Shown here piece by piece: positions 1 to 9,447 of a DNA stretch of 64,000 nt. This DNA is from JALHMI01 sp964598535 (GTDB lineage Bacteria; Planctomycetota; Planctomycetia; Pirellulales; PALSA-1355), in NCBI GenBank assembly GCA_964598535.1, contig CAZRCI010000018.1:45242-109241 (forward strand), read 5' to 3'. Each line of letters begins with the position of its first letter. Position 1 is the first letter of the stretch. A program made the translations under genes and the position numbers. The notes under the pieces were generated by a model. It saw only the letters and a program-made list of their open reading frames with translations. It was not told where the DNA came from and did not search any database.

Positions 1-177
1 GTGCTCAACGAGAAATCCGGGGCGTTGCAGGACGACACGCTGAACGCTTGGATTGTCGGACACCTGGGGCGGCCGGCCCGTTCGGGCGATCTCGTGCGCG
101 CGGATGGCTGGCAGTTCATCGTGCGCAAGGTCCGCCGCCAGGCCGTTGTCGAAGCCTTTGTGTCGCGGGCTGGTTAA
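1..177 (+). CDS. C-terminal fragment of a CorC/HlyC-type (hemolysin-C-like) membrane-associated protein
   Basis: The window opens inside this gene and frame 1 stays open to a TAA at 175-177. The 58 visible residues contain TLNAWIVGHLGRPARSGDLV and then a VRADGWQFIVRKV-like strand pattern. This is the layout of the CorC_HlyC (transporter-associated) domain that ends CBS-domain proteins of the CorC/YtfL/HlyC family, where a Gly-rich LGRxPxxGD turn precedes a beta-strand pair. Family members usually have an N-terminal CNNM membrane domain and paired CBS domains and are linked to divalent-cation transport. None of that is visible here, because the 5' part lies outside the window. The GTG at position 1 is not taken as the true start. 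It converges on the dsbD gene. Confidence 0.72.
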   Translation: MLNEKSGALQDDTLNAWIVGHLGRPARSGDLVRADGWQFIVRKVRRQAVVEAFVSRAG

Positions 178-182
178 CCTCG

Positions 183-204
183 CACGGCCACTGGAACGGC
201 CGTG
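183..204. terminator. Small GC-rich inverted repeat between convergent genes
   Basis: A 7-bp perfect inverted repeat (CACGGCC at 183-189, GGCCGTG at 198-204) with an 8-base loop lies between the stop codons of the CorC-like gene (177) and dsbD (249, minus strand). It could end transcription from both sides, but no T-run follows, so this is tentative. Confidence 0.3.
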
Positions 205-248
205 AACCGCATGCCCGGGGCGTTGATTCGCCGCCAAAATCAACCGAG

Positions 249-2669
249 CTATTCCGTCACCATGCCCCGAGCCGCGGTGAGTCGCGTGGTGGTCTTCGAT
301 GGTCCCGCCTCTTGGATCGCGTCGAGCAATTGTTGCTTGGTGATGATGTCGCGCAGCACGATCGGCTGTTCCGGACGATCGGCCGGAAAGATCGCCAAGA
401 GCGGAATCGAACGGCTTTGCAGCAATTCAAGCGTGGACTTGATCTCGGGCGATTCCTTGGTGTAATCGGCCAGCAGCGGCACGATCTTGTTCGCGGCCAG
501 CGCGTCTCGGATTTCATCTGTTTCGATCACGAATTTCAGATTCGCCTTGCAGGTCAAGCACCAATCGGCGGTGAAGTCGACCAGCACCGTGTTGCCCGAG
601 CTGCGTAGCCGGGCGAGTTCGCCGGAGGAGAACGGCTGCCAGGGAATGATCGAGGCACGGGGCACGAGATACGTGAACGCGAGCAAGGTGAGAATTCCGC
701 AGGCTAACGCGCCTTGTCCCCAGGCGAGCGCCTTCTTGCCTAGCCCCTCGGTCAGCGGCGTGCGGCCAATCCACCAGCATGCGAGCCAGATTCCCACCAT
801 CATCGCGAACGTTGGGACCAGATAGTCGCGATCCATGAAGCTGAACAGAAACACGATGGTGCCCAAAAGCACAAAGCCCATCAGTTGCTTGAACGTGTCC
901 ATCCACGCGCCCGGCTTGGGCAGGAAGCGAATCAATGTGGGAAACGCGCCAATCAGCAGATAGGGAGCGGACATGCCGAGCGCAATGCAGGCGAACAGCA
1001 GGTAGGTGATCGAAGGGGGCTGATTCAGCGTGAAGCCGAACACCGGTCCCAGCGCGGGGCCGCTGCACGGCGTGGCCAGCACGGTCGCCAGAACGCCCTT
1101 GGCATAAGCGCCGGCAACGCCTTCTTTCGTGGCCAGGTCATTGGCCTTGCCCGTGCCCACGAAGCCGGGAATCGGAATTTCCCAGATGCCCAAAAAGCTA
1201 AGCGCCATGGCGAACACGATGCCCACCATGACGACGTTGAACCAGGTGCTGCTAAACTGCTCTCCCCAGCCGAGGTTCGAGTTTCCCAACCCCAGCGCAA
1301 CGGCCGACGCCAGGGTCGCCAGCACCATGAACACGGTCAGCGTTCCCAGGGCATACCAGACGTTCAATTTCAGGACAATTGCGCGGCTACGTCCGGCTTG
1401 CTCGGCAAACGAAAGGATCTTGAGCCCGATCACGGGGAGCACGCAAGGCATGAAGTTCAAGATGAAGCCGCCCATGATCGCCGCCAGCATGATCAGCGGC
1501 AGAGACCATGCCGTGCCACCGGCGCCGGCGATGGTAATGGGCTCGGGCGCGGCGTCAATCGCTGGCGGCTGAACCTCCGCGATCTTGGCGGCTTCGCCGT
1601 ACTTGGCTTCGCCGAACGTCAGCGCCGACGCCGTGGCCTGCGAGGCTGAGCCGATTTCGATCGTGCCGCTGAAACTTGCCCCGGTGGGCATATCGCAGCG
1701 AGAGTCGGTGTAACAGGTCTGTAAGCCAAGGATTCCCTCGATCGGATACTTGCCGGGCTGGGCGTCCGGGGGAATCACGATCTGCGTGGTCCATTTCACC
1801 TGCCCATCGTAATAGGGCAGCATCGCCGGCTCGCCAGGCTTCGCGTCGTGCGCAACCAACTCGCCGCTGGCCATCGTTTGCTTCCGATGGAATCCCGACG
1901 TGTTGCTAAAGACGATCAGCGTGGGCTTGTTGCCGAGCGCTTTCGGATCGGTCTCCGCGCGCTGATAGATGTGCCAGCCGGCGGGCATTTCCGCAGAGAT
2001 GACGAGATTCACGGTCGAGCCAGGCGTGGCTATGCTCGGTTCGAGATAGCCGCGCAACGTGGCGTGCGCCCGCGGCACGGCGTATTCAGCCACGGCCACC
2101 GGCGCCGCTTGCGACGGCTGTAAGCCGGCCTCGAATGCGATGTCCTCGGGCGGCAGGCATGTCCCCACCCGGCAAACCTGGGCACGAACGCTGCCTTTGA
2201 TCCGTAGCGATTTGAGATCTGCGCCCGGTTGAAACTCAAGCGGCGCTTGCCAGACGACTTCGCCCGCCAACTCCTCCAGCACATATTCACCGTCTCGCAC
2301 GATCTTGGGCGGCAGCGTCGAGCGGAAGTCGCCCGTCACGCGGAAAGCATCGGACGGCTGAATGCTGATCTTGGTGGGTTGGGCTCCGTGTGGCTTCTGG
2401 GTTGTTGAATAGGTATACCAGGGCTCACGAATATGGGCCGTAACGGATAGCAGTCCCGGCTGCCCGTTGTTCGGCGCGGTAAAGTGCGCTACCACGGAGA
2501 GGACAGCTTCCGGGGGGGTGGCGTCATCACCGCTCGCAGGAATGCCGCCGAGTGGACCGCCGTTGAGGATATCGTGGAGTTGCCCAAAGGCAGCGGGCGC
2601 AAGCAGGCTGGCGAGCAGAACAACTGCGAATAGCCATTGTGAAGTTCGCCGCATCGGATCGTTGGGCAT
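249..2669 (-). CDS. dsbD: Thiol:disulfide interchange protein DsbD-like, with thioredoxin domain
   Basis: An 806-residue membrane reductase expected to carry electrons from cytoplasmic thioredoxin across the inner membrane to periplasmic thiol proteins. A signal peptide (about residues 1-29) is followed by two DsbD-alpha-like beta-rich regions, one with HIREPWYTYSTT and one with MPAGWHIYQRAE. An eight-helix-type membrane domain begins near IMGGFILNFMPCVLPVIGLK. The two functional membrane cysteines fit NFMPCVLP and LATPCSGPALGP. A periplasmic thioredoxin-like domain has DWCLTCK with cysteines 704 and 707. The protein is longer than the E. coli protein (about 565 residues) because of the duplicated N-terminal region, as in other environmental bacteria. 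It lies downstream of a kinase-like gene on the same strand, 150 bp away. Confidence 0.93.
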   Translation of the reverse strand: MPNDPMRRTSQWLFAVVLLASLLAPAAFGQLHDILNGGPLGGIPASGDDATPPEAVLSVVAHFTAPNNGQPGLLSVTAHIREPWYTYSTTQKPHGAQPTKISIQPSDAFRVTGDFRSTLPPKIVRDGEYVLEELAGEVVWQAPLEFQPGADLKSLRIKGSVRAQVCRVGTCLPPEDIAFEAGLQPSQAAPVAVAEYAVPRAHATLRGYLEPSIATPGSTVNLVISAEMPAGWHIYQRAETDPKALGNKPTLIVFSNTSGFHRKQTMASGELVAHDAKPGEPAMLPYYDGQVKWTTQIVIPPDAQPGKYPIEGILGLQTCYTDSRCDMPTGASFSGTIEIGSASQATASALTFGEAKYGEAAKIAEVQPPAIDAAPEPITIAGAGGTAWSLPLIMLAAIMGGFILNFMPCVLPVIGLKILSFAEQAGRSRAIVLKLNVWYALGTLTVFMVLATLASAVALGLGNSNLGWGEQFSSTWFNVVMVGIVFAMALSFLGIWEIPIPGFVGTGKANDLATKEGVAGAYAKGVLATVLATPCSGPALGPVFGFTLNQPPSITYLLFACIALGMSAPYLLIGAFPTLIRFLPKPGAWMDTFKQLMGFVLLGTIVFLFSFMDRDYLVPTFAMMVGIWLACWWIGRTPLTEGLGKKALAWGQGALACGILTLLAFTYLVPRASIIPWQPFSSGELARLRSSGNTVLVDFTADWCLTCKANLKFVIETDEIRDALAANKIVPLLADYTKESPEIKSTLELLQSRSIPLLAIFPADRPEQPIVLRDIITKQQLLDAIQEAGPSKTTTRLTAARGMVTE

Positions 2670-2818
2670 GCTGCTTATATCCTTATCCCTAAAGCACTAA
2701 GAGCATTCATTCGCTCAATTTTACAGAGCTTCGCCGAGCCGGGTCAACGTCGGCGTCCGCGCGTATGTACGTGTTTTCGCTCCGTTTGGTTCGGGGCGCG
2801 TGGATGCACAAACGCCAG

Positions 2819-3832
2819 CTATGCAAGCGTTTGTGCAAGGTGTTCGAGCCTTGCCAGGAATTCATCCAGCCGCACCGAGATCGCGGCCACATCGGGGAAT
2901 TGCTTCCCTTCCAGATAAATCCATTCCAGCCATTGCAGGCCGCCCATCAAAACTGTGCTGCGGTCGAACGCCAGAACCAGGCTATGTTCATTGCGCGACA
3001 GCCGGCGAATCGACTGGTAGGCCGTGAGGCCGTATTGCCAGTCAGTCACGTCGTCGCGTGCCAGGCTGCCCAGCAGTCGGGCCACGTCGGTCGCCACATT
3101 GTCTGGCCGCAGGGCTCCGAAGTCGACAAGGCCTGTGACCTCGTCCCCCTCGAACAGGATATGAGCGTGCCACACGTCGCGAATGCAGGGTTGTAACGTC
3201 ACGTCGAGGCCGCTGGCCATTTCCAGCGCGATCAGCACTCCCGGGCCATGCCGCATTGCTATCTCGATCAGCCGGCGGCCGCGCTGGGCGATTTCCGGAA
3301 ACGGGCCGGTTCCCAAGGCCTGTCGCAGTTCGGTCAGCCGTCCACCGAGCAACCCCTGAAGCCGCAGCACGCGATCGGAGATGCCGGGCGAACCGATTGG
3401 GCCGTTCTCGGGCAACGGGAAGGTCCCCGCGGCTTCGTGAAACGAGGCCAGCGCGCGCATGGCATTGTATAGGCGCGGTCGGGTCGGATGAGCCCGATAG
3501 TCGGCCTGGCCGGGCAACCAGGGGCTCAACTCCCAGAGGTGGCCGGCGTGCCGGATGAATCCGTGTTTGTGCCGCGTTTCGAGCGGCACGGGAATGCGGT
3601 CGAAACCTTCCTGGTTTACGTGCCAGAGTACTGCTTGTAGGAATTCCAGCCGCTCTGGCGTTGGATGTTCCCGGGGCCATAGCCGCAAGCAAAGCGGGCC
3701 GCGGGGAGCCTCGATCTTCCAGAGGGAGGCCCCGCTGAAGCTCAGCGGCGAGCGCACCTGCGCAACCGTCAACGGCCGGCAATCCTCCGGATAGAGTTGC
3801 AGAATTCGGGGGATATCGCGGTCGACTGCCAT
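2819..3832 (-). CDS. APH/homoserine-kinase-like phosphotransferase
   Basis: A 337-residue protein of the aminoglycoside phosphotransferase/choline-kinase fold. The catalytic-loop region reads CIRDVWHAHILFEGDEVTGL and is followed by VDFGALRPDNVATDVARLL, which matches the APH Brenner loop and the metal-binding DxG segment. The usual HGDxHxxN loop is altered: the aspartate is kept but the asparagine position is histidine. Such a DVWHxHxLF variant recurs in an uncharacterised phosphotransferase group (from memory), so the substrate cannot be assigned. There is no signal peptide, so it should be cytoplasmic. The ATG at 3832 gives a natural start. A divergent promoter region of about 290 bp separates it from the metalloprotease gene. 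Confidence 0.82.
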   Translation of the reverse strand: MAVDRDIPRILQLYPEDCRPLTVAQVRSPLSFSGASLWKIEAPRGPLCLRLWPREHPTPERLEFLQAVLWHVNQEGFDRIPVPLETRHKHGFIRHAGHLWELSPWLPGQADYRAHPTRPRLYNAMRALASFHEAAGTFPLPENGPIGSPGISDRVLRLQGLLGGRLTELRQALGTGPFPEIAQRGRRLIEIAMRHGPGVLIALEMASGLDVTLQPCIRDVWHAHILFEGDEVTGLVDFGALRPDNVATDVARLLGSLARDDVTDWQYGLTAYQSIRRLSRNEHSLVLAFDRSTVLMGGLQWLEWIYLEGKQFPDVAAISVRLDEFLARLEHLAQTLA

Positions 3833-3887
3833 GACTCAACCCTGCCGGCGGGGCCCGGTTTTACGCACCGGGAGATTAATCGTCACG

Positions 3888-3893
3888 TATAAT
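3888..3893 (+). promoter_or_regulatory. Candidate -10 box in the divergent intergenic region
   Basis: TATAAT is an exact sigma-70 -10 consensus in the 294-bp gap between the divergent kinase and metalloprotease genes. No convincing -35 hexamer is seen 16-18 bp upstream, so the call rests on one box. The rest of this gap (3833-4126) shows no gene. Confidence 0.3.
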
Positions 3894-4126
3894 ACAGATC
3901 GCACCTTCCGCGTGATCGGTTGCGAAAACTTCCCGGCGACCGATCCCTTCCGCAAAGTTTCCCGTATTACAACTGCGACTGGCGGATGCCTGTCGGTAAC
4001 TGGCTAGGTTAGGCTATATTTAGCGCGGATGCGGATTTGCGCGGCCGCATTTCCCACGGGTTCAAGCGGATTGGCGGATGCCGGTCCCTCCCCTCAATCT
4101 CTCCCCGGGATAGTGAGATAGCAACG

Positions 4127-6853
4127 ATGGTTAGACACCTGGTTGGACGAAGCGGCTTGGGCTTTTTTGGGGCATTGCTTGGCTCGGCGATTCTTGCCGC
4201 CGCGGCGTTCGACGCCCCGGTGCGGGGCCAGGAGATCACCGCTGGCGAAAACGAAGCCAAGGAAGCCGCTAAGCCGGATAGCAAGCCCGCCGCCGCAGCC
4301 GCGGACCCACCGAAGCCTAAGTATCCTCCCTATGCCGACGTGATCAAAGATCATGAAACGATCGACGGCTTGATCAAGCTGCATCGCAAGGGGAACCGGT
4401 TGTTGGGAGAACTCGGCGGGCGTCATCTGAACAAGGACTTCGTCGTATTGATCTCGATTGCCAAGGGCATCGGGCGCGGCTCGCTGTTGGGAGGCATGAG
4501 CTGGGGATTCGGGGATGACTGGATTTGGCAGTTCCGCAAAGTGGATGACCGGATTCTGCTGGTGCGTCGCAATGTGCGTTTTACCGCCGACAAGGGCGAT
4601 CCGCAGTCGCGCGCCGTGAATTTGGCGTATACCGACAGCGTGCTCTTTAGCCTGCCGATTCTTACCACCGGGCCGGATGGCTCGAACGTGGTCGATTTCA
4701 CGCCCGTGTTCATGAGCGACCTGCCGCAAATCTCGTCGGTGTTGCCGGGCTTCGTATTCTCCGACGCCAAAAGCACCTGGGCCGAAGGATTTCCCAAGGG
4801 GAAGAATCGCGGTCTGACCGACAACATCGAGTTGGAAGTCGCGGCCACCTATGCCTCGAGCGGTCGCGACGAGATCGACTCCGTGGCCGATAGCCGCGGC
4901 GCGAGCATCCACGTCCACTACTCGATCAGCCTGTTACCCGACAATGGTTATCAACCGCGGATGGCCGACGATCGAGTCGGGTACTTCATCACCGCCCTGA
5001 AAGATTGGTCGAAGAAGGGCGACGACGATCGATTCGTGCGCTACATCAATCGCTGGGATCTGCAAAAGGCGGAACCGTCGGCCGCATTGTCGCCGCCGAA
5101 GAAGCCGATCATTTTCTATCTGGAAAAGACCATTCCCTATGCTTATCGCAAGCCGATTCGCGAGGGCATCTCCGAATGGAACAAAGCCTTTGAAAAAGCC
5201 GGCTTCGCCAATGCGATCGAGGTTCGCCAACAGCGGGACAATGAAGACTGGGATCCGGAAGACATCAACTACAACACCTTTCGCTGGATCACCTCGGGCG
5301 CGGGCTTTGCCATGGGGCCTTCGCGCGTGAATCCGCGCACCGGGCAGATCCTGGATGCCGACGTGATTTTCGACGCCGACTTCCTCCAGTTCTGGAAGCA
5401 AGAATATGAGAACTTCACGCCCGAGGCCGTGGCCGCGATGACCGGCGGCGCGCTCGATCTCCGCGGCTACGAAGAGCAACGCAAGGCCCGGCCGCACATG
5501 CACGGCGGACATCTTTGCGAGTTCCATCATGGCCTGGCACGCGAGTTGGCTTTCGGATCGCACGTGCTCGCGGCCCGCACGACCAACCCGGCTGATCGCG
5601 AGAAGCTCATCGTGCAGGGGCTCAAGGAAGTGACGATGCACGAGATCGGGCACACGCTCGGCCTGCGACACAACTTCAAGGCCAGCACGATGCTCACGCT
5701 CGATGAGCTCAACAATACGGCCAAGACGAACGACGTCGGGTTGACCGCCTCGGTCATGGATTACGCTCCGGCGAACCTCATGCCGCAGGGCCTGCCCCAG
5801 GGAGACTACTTCTCCACGACGATCGGCCCGTACGACATCTGGGCCATCGAGTATGGCTACAAGCCGCTTTCGGGCGGAACCGAAGGCGAAGTGGCCGAGT
5901 TGAACAAGATCGCCGCACGCTGCGGTGAGCCGGAATTGGCTTATGCCACCGACGAAGACACGCGGGGGATCGATCCCGATCCGCTGGCGAATCGCTTCGA
6001 CCTGGGCAAAGATCCCCTGGCCTATGCCAAGCTGCGAGCCCAATTGATCAGCGAGCTTTGGCCGACCGTACTTAAAGAGTCGACCAAGGACGGCGAGGGC
6101 TATCAGAAGGCTCGCCAGGTTTTTGGCGTGTTGTTGGCAAATCACGGCCGCGCGATGCACTTTGCTTCGCGCCTGGTGGGCGGCGTCTACGTGAGCCGCG
6201 CGCACCGGGGCGACGCCAACGCCGCTCCGCCGTTCACGGTGGTCGAGCCGGCTAAGCAGCGCGAGGCGCTGGCGCTGGTTGGGGAGCAGATCTTCAGCGA
6301 CAAGCCGTTCCAGTTCCCGCCCGAACTGTATAGCCATCTGGCGTCGAGCCGCTGGTCGCATTGGGGGTCGGATATGCCCTTGCGAACGGACTTTCCGGTA
6401 CATGAAGTGATCGGCATGTGGCAGGAGCGCATTCTGAGCCAGCTCATGTCTTCGCTGACGCTCGAACGGTTGCACGATACAGAACTGCAAGTCGCGGCCG
6501 ACCAGGATGCCCTCACCACGCCGGAATTGCTCGGGGCGCTTACGAAGGTCATTTTTGCCGAGGTCGATTCCATCCCCGAGGGCGAGTATACCAATCGCAA
6601 GCCAGCGATCAGCAGTCTGCGGCGCAACTTGCAGCGCAAGTACCTCGAACGCATGTCCTCGCTGGCGATGGGGCGCACCGGCGCGCCGCAAGATTGCCAG
6701 ACCGTCGCTTACGCCGAGCTCGAAGCGCTGTCAGGCCGCATTGCCGAGTTGCTCAAGAGCGATCGTAAGCTCGACACCTACAGCAAGGCGCACTTGCAAG
6801 AATCGGCCAGCCGCATCAACCGGGTGCTGGACGCCCGATTCAACCTGAATTGA
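4127..6853 (+). CDS. Exported zinc-dependent metalloprotease, DUF5117/DUF4953-type
   Basis: A 908-residue protein with an N-terminal signal segment (a hydrophobic stretch in the first 30 residues ending near VRGQE). The zinc site HEIGHTLGLRHNF starts at residue 505 and gives the HExxHxxGxxH metzincin signature. A downstream SVMDYAP segment acts as the Met-turn equivalent. The order of N-terminal domain, catalytic core and long C-terminal helical region fits the DUF5117-DUF4953 zinc-dependent metalloprotease family common in Bacteroidetes and Planctomycetes. The role is presumably extracytoplasmic protein degradation, but substrates are unknown. An upstream in-frame ATG (4037) would add 30 residues of non-signal sequence; the ATG at 4127 puts the signal peptide at the N-terminus and is preferred. 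Confidence 0.9.
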   Translation: MVRHLVGRSGLGFFGALLGSAILAAAAFDAPVRGQEITAGENEAKEAAKPDSKPAAAAADPPKPKYPPYADVIKDHETIDGLIKLHRKGNRLLGELGGRHLNKDFVVLISIAKGIGRGSLLGGMSWGFGDDWIWQFRKVDDRILLVRRNVRFTADKGDPQSRAVNLAYTDSVLFSLPILTTGPDGSNVVDFTPVFMSDLPQISSVLPGFVFSDAKSTWAEGFPKGKNRGLTDNIELEVAATYASSGRDEIDSVADSRGASIHVHYSISLLPDNGYQPRMADDRVGYFITALKDWSKKGDDDRFVRYINRWDLQKAEPSAALSPPKKPIIFYLEKTIPYAYRKPIREGISEWNKAFEKAGFANAIEVRQQRDNEDWDPEDINYNTFRWITSGAGFAMGPSRVNPRTGQILDADVIFDADFLQFWKQEYENFTPEAVAAMTGGALDLRGYEEQRKARPHMHGGHLCEFHHGLARELAFGSHVLAARTTNPADREKLIVQGLKEVTMHEIGHTLGLRHNFKASTMLTLDELNNTAKTNDVGLTASVMDYAPANLMPQGLPQGDYFSTTIGPYDIWAIEYGYKPLSGGTEGEVAELNKIAARCGEPELAYATDEDTRGIDPDPLANRFDLGKDPLAYAKLRAQLISELWPTVLKESTKDGEGYQKARQVFGVLLANHGRAMHFASRLVGGVYVSRAHRGDANAAPPFTVVEPAKQREALALVGEQIFSDKPFQFPPELYSHLASSRWSHWGSDMPLRTDFPVHEVIGMWQERILSQLMSSLTLERLHDTELQVAADQDALTTPELLGALTKVIFAEVDSIPEGEYTNRKPAISSLRRNLQRKYLERMSSLAMGRTGAPQDCQTVAYAELEALSGRIAELLKSDRKLDTYSKAHLQESASRINRVLDARFNLN

Positions 6854-6984
6854 CCCCTTGCGTTTTGGAGCGAACCACGCGAAGCTGGGCGCAATCGCTC
6901 GCGGGCGGGGAGCGAATGAATAGGCGGGGCGCGGTGTGTTTACCGCTGCCAATAAGTTTTACCCTTCTGTGGGAGAAATCCGCC

Positions 6985-7332
6985 ATGAAACTTGTCGTCG
7001 CCGTCATTCAGCCTACGAAGTTGCACGCCGTGCGCGAGGCCCTTGATAATATCGGCGTTACGCGGATGACGGTTTGCGATGCCCAGGGCTACGGACGCCA
7101 GCGCGGTCAGACCGCGTTCTACCGTGGCAATGAATATCGGACCAATCTGTTGCGAAAGGTGGCGCTCGAGATCACGGTCAACGACGATTTTCTCGAACGT
7201 ACCGTGGAAACCATCACCAACGTGGCCCGCACGGGACCGGAAGGCACCATCGGCGACGGCAAGATCTTCGTCCTCCCGGCCGAGGAGTCGATCGATATCG
7301 CGGGCGGACGTCGCGGTCCTGAAGCGGTTTGA
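6985..7332 (+). CDS. glnB: PII nitrogen-regulatory signal protein
   Basis: A 115-residue protein with the full PII pattern: an MKLVVAVIQPTKL start, a T-loop region GRQRGQTAFYRGNEYRTNLL containing the tyrosine of the uridylylation site, and the C-terminal signature GTIGDGKIFVLP. PII trimers bind ATP/ADP and 2-oxoglutarate and control nitrogen-assimilation targets. The ATG at 6985 follows GGGAGAAAT and gives the exact family N-terminus; longer starts would add non-homologous sequence. No glnA or amtB neighbour is present, so GlnB and GlnK cannot be told apart by context. A receiver-like gene follows closely. Confidence 0.93.
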   Translation: MKLVVAVIQPTKLHAVREALDNIGVTRMTVCDAQGYGRQRGQTAFYRGNEYRTNLLRKVALEITVNDDFLERTVETITNVARTGPEGTIGDGKIFVLPAEESIDIAGGRRGPEAV

Positions 7333-7361
7333 CAGGTCAGCGAACGTTTGCAGGTCGATTC

Positions 7362-7715
7362 ATGCTCGTTTTAGCGCTCGTTTCCGACTTGATGATGCAG
7401 TCGCAGGTTGTGGGGGCTGCCCACCGCGCGGGCGCTGAGTTGCTCGTGGCCAACAGCGAATCGGAATTAGTGGCCAAGGCCCAAGACGGACGCGCTGAGT
7501 TAGTCATCGTAGATCTCAGCCATCCGGGCATCGATCCGGCGGGGCTCATGGAGCAACTTAAACCTCGCCTGGCCACATCGGCTCGCACGCTCGCCTTTGG
7601 CCCCCATGTGCACAAGCCGCTTCTAGAAGCCGCCGCGGCTGCCGGGTTTGACGCCGTGATGGCGCGGGGCCAGTTCCATGCGAATATGGAACGCTTGCTC
7701 GCCGAACACGCTTGA
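7362..7715 (+). CDS. Degenerate receiver-domain (CheY-like) protein
   Basis: A 117-residue protein with an alternating beta/alpha pattern. It reads MLVLALVSD, then ELVIVDLSHPGIDP where the phosphoacceptor loop of a response regulator would be, then ARTLAFGPHVH and AAAAGFDAVMARGQF. The aspartate at the end of the third strand is present, but the conserved lysine near the fifth strand appears to be arginine (MARGQF) and the N-terminal acidic pair is reduced to one Asp. It is probably a pseudo-receiver or a diverged stand-alone receiver. It lies 29 bp after the PII gene stop, so the two may be co-transcribed. A TTG at 7329 overlapping the PII stop could be an alternative start. Confidence 0.6.
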   Translation: MLVLALVSDLMMQSQVVGAAHRAGAELLVANSESELVAKAQDGRAELVIVDLSHPGIDPAGLMEQLKPRLATSARTLAFGPHVHKPLLEAAAAAGFDAVMARGQFHANMERLLAEHA

Positions 7716-7729
7716 CGGCCAGCAAGGGC

Positions 7730-8980
7730 TCAAGTCGTGCTTGGCGCCGGTTCTTCGGCGACTGCCGGCACCCCGACCGCGTCGTTTTTCAAGGGCGGCA
7801 GGCCCCGCTTGTCTGCTTCGCCGGGCATGTAGATCTCGTCCAGAGCCGTGGCGTCGACCAATCGCCGTAGCAAGAAATAGATCACGGTCGTGGCCGTCCA
7901 AAAGTAGCTGAAGACGAACGCATAAGCGAGCAAGATCAGACCGTTGATCCAAAAGGCCATCGCCTGTGCGCCGGTGGCGGCCAGTCCTGTGGCGCTGCCC
8001 ACCGTGCGAACCTCCGTCAGCCGCTCGGCGCCGCTACCCCAACTGACTGCCCAGAGCGACAGCTCGACGACCCAGTGAGCAAAGAGCGTTACCAGGTACC
8101 AGCCCAGCACGCCGGCGAATCCCGCGAGTACGGCATAACCAAAGTACCTGAGTGGTCGTTGAAAGACATAGGCATAGGCATGGCTGAGCGCGCCAAAGGA
8201 ATCGGTTCCCTCGGTGCTGATGGCCGCCCACATCAGCGGAAAGCCGAAGAACAGACCCAGCAGCAGAAAAGCCATCAAGAAGCCGCCAAACAACACGAGC
8301 GGCCAGCCGATGATGCCTACGACCGCGATCCCCCAGTCCGCTTTCAGCAGCAACCCGGCGCCGGCCAGCGGGAGGGCAATCAGTGCCGAGCCCAGCAACG
8401 GGAATAAGGGCGCCGCGAAGTAGGATCCGGCCTTGCCGTGCACGAACCGGGCCAGCGCGCCCAGCGAGACATTCTCTTGCCGCGCGAAGGCGACGGCGGC
8501 CTGTCGCGAAATCGCGCCGCCAAAGTAGGTCCAGATCAACAGCGTCCAGAGCCCGCAGCTTAACAGGTATATGAAGCCTGCGAATGTCGGCGCTTCGGCA
8601 ACCAGAAACATCCGCTTCATCGGCATGGAGAGTTCGGTCCAGGCGGCCACCAACGGGCTATAAGCGTACCAGGTATCTAGTGACGTCAGGCCCGCGGTCG
8701 GCGGCATTTCGAGCGGCCGCTCCCAGGGCCAGGTCAGATAGTAGGACAAATCGCTGCTGACCAGCGGCTGGGTCGCATCCGGATCATGAAACAAATCGCC
8801 CAAAACACGCCAGCCGGCGATGGTTCCCGCCACGGCAAGGCTTGCCAAGAGCAGCGCCTTGAAGTTGAGCGCCATGCGAACCGCGGCCAAAATCCGCAAG
8901 CTTGGAAAAACCTGGTGCCAGGCGATCGAGCGAATCGTGCCCCGTTCGTCAGCCATCGTTGCGACTCCTGCGTCTCCCAT
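7730..8980 (-). CDS. Multi-spanning membrane protein, unknown function
   Basis: A 416-residue integral membrane protein not tied to a named family. Hydrophobic segments are visible near residues 43-62 (FKALLLASLAVAGTIAGW), around AGFIYLLSCGLWTLLIWTYF, FPLLGSALIALPLAGAGLLL, IAVVGIIGWPLVLFGGFLMA, GYAVLAGFAGVLGWYLVTLF and WINGLILLAYAFVFSYFW, giving about six or seven helices. A stretch of soluble residues lies between the first two helices. A second start (MADERGT, ATG at 8956) is possible. It is the last gene of the minus-strand chaperone run and converges on the receiver gene. Confidence 0.62.
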   Translation of the reverse strand: MGDAGVATMADERGTIRSIAWHQVFPSLRILAAVRMALNFKALLLASLAVAGTIAGWRVLGDLFHDPDATQPLVSSDLSYYLTWPWERPLEMPPTAGLTSLDTWYAYSPLVAAWTELSMPMKRMFLVAEAPTFAGFIYLLSCGLWTLLIWTYFGGAISRQAAVAFARQENVSLGALARFVHGKAGSYFAAPLFPLLGSALIALPLAGAGLLLKADWGIAVVGIIGWPLVLFGGFLMAFLLLGLFFGFPLMWAAISTEGTDSFGALSHAYAYVFQRPLRYFGYAVLAGFAGVLGWYLVTLFAHWVVELSLWAVSWGSGAERLTEVRTVGSATGLAATGAQAMAFWINGLILLAYAFVFSYFWTATTVIYFLLRRLVDATALDEIYMPGEADKRGLPPLKNDAVGVPAVAEEPAPSTT

Positions 8981-9150
8981 TCACGCGGTCGACTCCGCCG
9001 TCGGAGGCCTCGCGAGGCCAGCAATTATACGGGTTACACAGCCAGGCCAGAATAGGAAATCGGGGCAGGGCAATCGCGCGCTAAACGCAGCCCCAGCGCG
9101 GGCAGGAACCATCGTCCGAGGGAAAGCCAGACCCGTTCGCAGTGCGAACG

Positions 9151-9336
9151 CTAGTTGGTGGAGTCTGGTTCGAAGGGATCGCCCTCGTTGGATTCATCGT
9201 CGATGGGCATTGCGATCTCTTCATTCAGCCAGCGGCGCAGGTCGATCTGGCGGCAGCGATCGCTACAAAAAGGCATCGCCGGAGAAAGTTCCGATTCGAA
9301 GCGTTGGGAGCAGGTTGGGCAACGGACAAGAACCAT
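9151..9336 (-). CDS. yacG: YacG-family zinc-binding DNA gyrase inhibitor
   Basis: A 61-residue protein with the YacG pattern: RCPTC near the N-terminus, then PFCSDRCRQIDLRRWLNEE. The four cysteines (CPTC and CSDRC) form the zinc finger, and the IDLxxWLNEE helix is a family hallmark. In E. coli YacG binds GyrB and inhibits supercoiling. The C-terminus is acidic, with an SNEGDPFEPDS-like tail. It lies between the zinc-ribbon FmdB protein and the membrane protein on the minus strand. Confidence 0.88.
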   Translation of the reverse strand: MVLVRCPTCSQRFESELSPAMPFCSDRCRQIDLRRWLNEEIAMPIDDESNEGDPFEPDSTN

Positions 9337-9447
9337 CGAAATACATGCGCCGCTACGCGCAAATTAGCGGGGGAGGGATTTTCCGCGAAGCCTACGATAC
9401 ACCACCAGCTTTTTGCTGACCGAGCGGGCGGCATACGCCAGCCGTGC

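Noticed and set aside
4934..6691. Long minus-strand open frame (585 codons) antisense to the metalloprotease gene
   Set aside because: It is the shadow of a high-GC coding gene. The plus-strand frame has a signal peptide and zinc site, while this one shows no family or signal.
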